The position numbers and the translations under genes were made by a program. This document shows positions 59,501 to 64,000 of a DNA stretch of 64,000 bases, piece by piece. The stretch comes from Piromyces finnis. Lineage: Eukaryota; Neocallimastigomycota; Neocallimastigomycetes; Neocallimastigales; Neocallimastigaceae. The notes under the pieces are model-generated. The model saw only the letters and a list, made by a program, of their open reading frames with translations. It was not told the DNA's origin and ran no database searches. The stretch spans positions 620,001 through 684,000 of the forward strand of contig MCFH01000013.1 of NCBI GenBank assembly GCA_002104945.1, written 5' to 3'. Positions within the stretch are counted from its first letter, which is position 1, and each line of letters opens with the position of its first letter.

Positions 59501-62500
59501 CGCAAATATTGATCCATCAAAGTTTATTGATTTCCCAGTACTTAAAAAGTTTAGTATGTCCTATCGTTTAAGCACTGGTAATCAAAAACCAATGGTTTTC
59601 CGTATAACTAATATAACCGGTACTCTCACAGAACTTAATCTTTCATTCTGCGGATTAGAAATTCTTCCAAATAATTTCTTTACAAAACTTACTGGTATTG
59701 AACGTTTAATTTTAGATGGTAATCGTTTACGTGAATTACCAAATTTCTCATCTTCTGTTCATGTTCATCAAAAAGAAATTCGCCAAATTGGACCTTTCAG
59801 AATGCGTCACCTCTCCATTTATTATAATCATTTAATGGCACTTCCTGATGATATTGGTGAATTAGTTGAATTGGAATATTTAGATGTTCGTTCCAATCAC
59901 CTCAAAACATTCCCTGACAGTATTTGGCAATGTGGTAAATTACGTTCAATTAATGCTACTTCTAACCAATTAGAGCAATTCCCTATACCAATTAATGATG
60001 AAAATGATGCTACCTCTGTTAAAACTGGAATGTCAGAAGCTACTTTAGTTGCTAGAAGACAAAGAAGAATGACAACAAATATTTCTATTCAAGCATTTCC
60101 ACCATTATCTTTCTCTCTTTTAGCACTTTTCTTAGCAGATAATCATTTAACAGAAGATTTATGTTTAGCTCTTTTCTTTATGCCAAATTTAGTTGTTTTG
60201 AATGCAAGTTACAACGACATTTCTGATATTACTGCATGGTTTGACTGTGCTCCACCTACCCCATTAGTTGAACAACCATCATATGCTTATAAATCATCAA
60301 GAGCCCAAGCATCTTCAACTTGGTTTTCACATTTGCAAGAATTATATTTATCAGGTAATAATATTATTACCTTACCAGGTGAAATTGAAAAATTACGTAA
60401 TCTTACATGGCTTTTCCTTGATAATAATAAGCTTTCAACAATTCCTGGAGAAGTTGCAAAATTAAATAAACTTTGTGCTTTTGATGTTGGTGGACAAGGT
60501 GGAGGTCGTGGAGAAGGAAGTGGTCTTCGTTATAATATTAATAATTGGCCATACGATTGGAATTGGTAAGTTAAATTTATAGTTAATTAAATTATAATAA
60601 CTATTATTATATTATATTTTATATTGTTATAATAAATTATTCATTTTAAAAACATATATATTATATATATATATATAAAGGAGTTGGAATTTAGAATTAA
60701 AATACTTAAATCTTTCCGGAAATAAAAGACTTGAAATTACACCAAATGCACATAATCAAAAATTAATACCATTCGATAAAGATAATAAACGATTAATGGG
60801 TTCAACAAATAAAATTGATTTACCATCAAGACATCAAGCTGCAGGATATGGTCTTTATGAAAATGACTTAGACCAAAGTCAATCTATGAATATTTCAATT
60901 TCCCAAAGAAAAAGTTTAAGTAACTTTACTACATTAACTAATTTAAGTATGTTAGGTTTAATGGATGTAACATGTTTGATGGTTCAAATTCCAGATGAAA
61001 ATGATCAAAGAAGAATCAGAACCACAAGTAGTGAAATTCCTCAAACTGGTGTTCCAGGCGGTATTATAAAATACGGTATTAGTGATACATTATGCAGATT
61101 TGCCAGTGAAACAACAAAACGTGAATCTCTATACATTAGTCGTGAACAAGCAAATAATGTACGTGATTCTACCTATTTTGCAAACACAGCAATTGGTGTT
61201 ATTCCAAAAGAAAAATATTTCCTTGGTATTTGGGATGTTGTCATACCTCAATTCCGTAATATGGATAATGAAGCATTATTTGGTATATTTGATGGTAGAG
61301 GTACAGAAGATGGTACAAAATTAGCAGAATATCTTTTCCGTTTATTCGCCGGTGATTTCCAAGTAGAATTAAAGAAGGTTGAAGAATCTTTAATTAGAGA
61401 AAGAAACCATATGAAACCATACTCAAGAAACAAAGAACCAATAGTTTTAGATCCCAATAGCATTAAAAGTGCAATTAGAAGAACATTTTTGGGTTTAAAC
61501 AAAGAATTGGGAGAAAAATTCAGAACTTCTGTATCTAATAAAAATCGTAGTGAATACAACAAAAACTTTAATGAAGATAATGATGATGAACTTTTTGGTT
61601 GTTCAGCTGTTATTGTTTATATGGTAGGTGACCGCAAAAAGGAAACTTGTTCACTTTATGTTGCAAATGTTGGTGATGGTACTTGTATTTTAAGTAAAGC
61701 TGGTGGTAATGCTCAAGTTATTAGTAGATCATTCAAAGTTGGTAATGTTATGGACTGGGCATCTTCTAGAGTATATGATCAAAACCAAAAAGTTAGTAGT
61801 AGTTCTTTATCAACATATTCTCTAGAAAATCATCGAGTTCTTCAACAATCTGTTAATTCTAGTCAAGGTTCACTTGCAGGTAATGTTTATACATCATCTA
61901 ATTCTGATTCCCCAAAATTTATTGCTGGTCTTGGCGATGAAATGGAACGTATTCAAAATGCAGGAGGTTGGATTACTAGTGATGGTTTAGTAAATGGAAA
62001 AACAGATGTTACACGTGCCTTTGGTTACTTTAATTGTTTAGGTAGTTTAAATGCTAGTCCATGGATTGTTAAAATGGAATTAGACTTTGGAGATAATAAT
62101 CAAAATGGTACTGGTATCCATCTTACCTCAGAATCTGATAAGCATGATGAAGAAGCAGCAGACATAAAGCTTAAACTTGGTAATAATCATAGTGATGAAT
62201 TCTTAGTATTGACAAATGGTGCTGTATTAGATGCAATTCGTTGTGGTGCCGACGCTAATAATAATGAAACCCCTGGATTTAGTTTATGTACATTAGATGA
62301 TACTGCACAAATTATTGTTGATATTGCAAGAAGTGCATTAGGTAATGAAAGTAGCAAGCGTAATAAAGGTACATATCAATATCAAGGTATTAGCAAGAAT
62401 GCTAGATCAACAACCGGTTGGGGTGCAGCAGCAACTAAAATTAGAGATGTTGCATTAAGTCACGGTGCATATGGTGCAAGAACTACAATAAATGCAAATC

Positions 62501-64000
62501 AAAAAGTCAAGTCAAGTAAAGGTATGATGGTAATGGTGTTAGGTTTAAGAGATTTAGTTGAGACAGCACAAAGATGGATAGGCGCTAGACGTGGCTCAAC
62601 TGAAACTGGTTCTGATAGTTTAGAGTTAATGAGCCTAAAAAGACGTGGTAGTGATGCTGCCATAAAAATGGGAAAAAGAAAGGATGGAGAATTATCTATT
62701 CCACCATCAATTGAACCACCAACAGGTCAATTAGCTCTCGTTTTTACAGATATTAAGAATTCGACAGCATTATGGGAAACACATGCTATAGCTATGAGAA
62801 ATTCAATTAAATTACATAATATGAGAATGCGTGCATTATTAAAACAATATGGAGGTTATGAAGTTAAAACAGATGGTGATAGTTTTATGGTTAGTTTTGT
62901 AGATTTAATGTCAGCTGTTCAATGGTGTTTAGATGTTCAAACCGAACTTATTAAAATTGATTGGCCACCAGAAATTTTAGAAAGTGAAGATGGGGAAGAA
63001 ATTTGGTGGGATACCATTAATGGTGAACCAGTCTATGATGACGAATATCTAGATGATGAAGATATTGATGATGATATAGATGATGACCTTAATGATGATG
63101 ATGAAGATAATTTAATATATCAAGAAAAAGAGGATATTCCATTGGAAACTAGAATAGCCATGAGAAAAAAGAATAGTATTGCATTATTATTTAGAGGTCT
63201 CTGTGTTCGTATGGGTATTCATTATGGTACACCATTGTGTGAAATGGATCCAACAACAGGTCGTATGGATTATTTTGGACCTATGGTTAATCGTGCCTCT
63301 AGAATTTGTTCAGCCGCACAAGGAGGACAAATCTTTATCAGTTCAGAAGTTGTCCGAGAAATCACTAAAAGAAAAGGAGGTGATCCATCATTAATTAGAA
63401 TGAATAATACATTAGATGAAAAGATTGCTGATTCTATGAATATTAAAACATGGATTATTGGTGAAAAGAAATTAAAAGGTTTGGAAACACCAGAAGTACT
63501 TCATTGTATGTATCCTAAACAATATTACTTACGTCATGATTACTTTACTTGGATGCAAAACCAAAAGCAAGAAAGTACTAATAATATTGGAAATCTCATG
63601 GATATTCGTATGAATCCAATAGATATCAATTCTTTAAAAATGAATCGTAGTTCAGAACCTACTAGAATTGATAGAAACTATGTACAAACTCTTGGTAATT
63701 TATGTCTACGTTTAGAGTTTTTAGCTGTTAATGCTCAAAATATCTGTTTTAATAATCAAAACTTTGATGAAAGAATACCCGTATACCCATATCTCATTAA
63801 TTCATCAAGTATATCTATTCCAATAGAAGCTACAGAAAAGGAATTAACAGCTGCTCTTGAAGGAATAGCTATACGTATTGAGAATGCTGTAAGTATTCTT
63901 ACTTTAATTCAAAGTAGTCCTCTTAATCGTATATTAAAAACTCTTGGTTCATATATTGATGTAAGTCCTAATCAAATATTGACCGCTTTACAAGAATATG
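56512..64000 (+). CDS. CYR1: Fungal adenylyl cyclase (RA, LRR, PP2C, cyclase), 3' end cut
   Basis: Exons read as 56512-56686, 56849-57282, 57506-57557, 57702-58099, 58238-58391, 58513-60565 and 60681 to the window edge; about 2195 residues are present and the frame is still open. Residues 1-350 are Asn/Ser-rich. About 354-440 is a Ras-association domain (NYIRVFKTDLTFTTVMCYL). About 470-1130 are leucine-rich repeats. About 1200-1650 is the PP2C-like domain (ALFGIFDGRGTEDG near 1284). From about 1770 comes the class III cyclase: FTDIKNS supplies the first metal Asp, VKTDGDSF the second, and MDYFGPMVNRASR the nucleotide-binding residues. It makes cAMP for the PKA pathway and is activated by Ras through the RA/LRR part in known fungi. 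A stretch of about 60 residues, very acidic, interrupts the cyclase domain between ILESEDGEEI and GLCVRMGIHYG. CYR1 is used as the common fungal symbol. Confidence 0.95.

Overview
The window reads as a segment of a nuclear genome from an early-diverging fungus. It is extremely A+T-rich, with long homopolymers and tri- or tetranucleotide repeats between genes, and its genes carry many short spliceosomal introns with GT..AG ends. The strongest taxonomic marker is a fungal-type adenylyl cyclase at the right edge with the order Ras-association, leucine-rich repeats, PP2C-like, cyclase. Base composition, Asn/Ser-rich proteins and small secreted Cys-rich proteins would suit an anaerobic gut fungus (Neocallimastigomycota), but that placement is inference. 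The standard genetic code fits all genes.

Layout, left to right. 879-4033 (+): a 14-exon HSE1/STAM gene (ESCRT-0). 5081-10818 (+): a full-size ABCA-type ABC transporter, apparently with a first exon that is only the ATG. 11812-15039 (-): a 1075-residue disordered protein of unknown function with a duplicated Cys motif. 15040-22155: a 7-kb gene-free stretch with tandem repeats, a palindrome and one unexplained higher-complexity patch. 22156-22542 (-) and 24504-24890 (+): two head-to-head copies of one small secreted Cys-rich protein gene, identical in coding sequence but diverged in flanks. 26071-31182 (-): a DENND6-type DENN protein in three exons. 31183-38718: a gene-poor stretch with a large TAA-type microsatellite and a complete-looking tRNA-headed SINE-like retroelement at 37196-37790, with a 60-A tail and a 15-bp target-site duplication. 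38719-43003 (+): a Kin4-like protein kinase. 43813-48807 (-): the HIRA histone chaperone in 16 exons. 52222-53936 (+): a ROGDI/Rav2-like gene in nine exons. 56512-64000 (+): adenylyl cyclase, running off the right edge.

These are separate single-gene units, not a pathway cluster. Most are conserved housekeeping genes of membrane traffic (HSE1, DENND6, ROGDI/V-ATPase assembly), signalling (Kin4-like kinase, adenylyl cyclase) and chromatin (HIRA). The accessory content most worth attention is the SINE-like element upstream of the kinase and the homogenised inverted pair of secreted-protein genes. Exon boundaries were derived by hand from reading frame, splice dinucleotides and family conservation; no transcript data were available.
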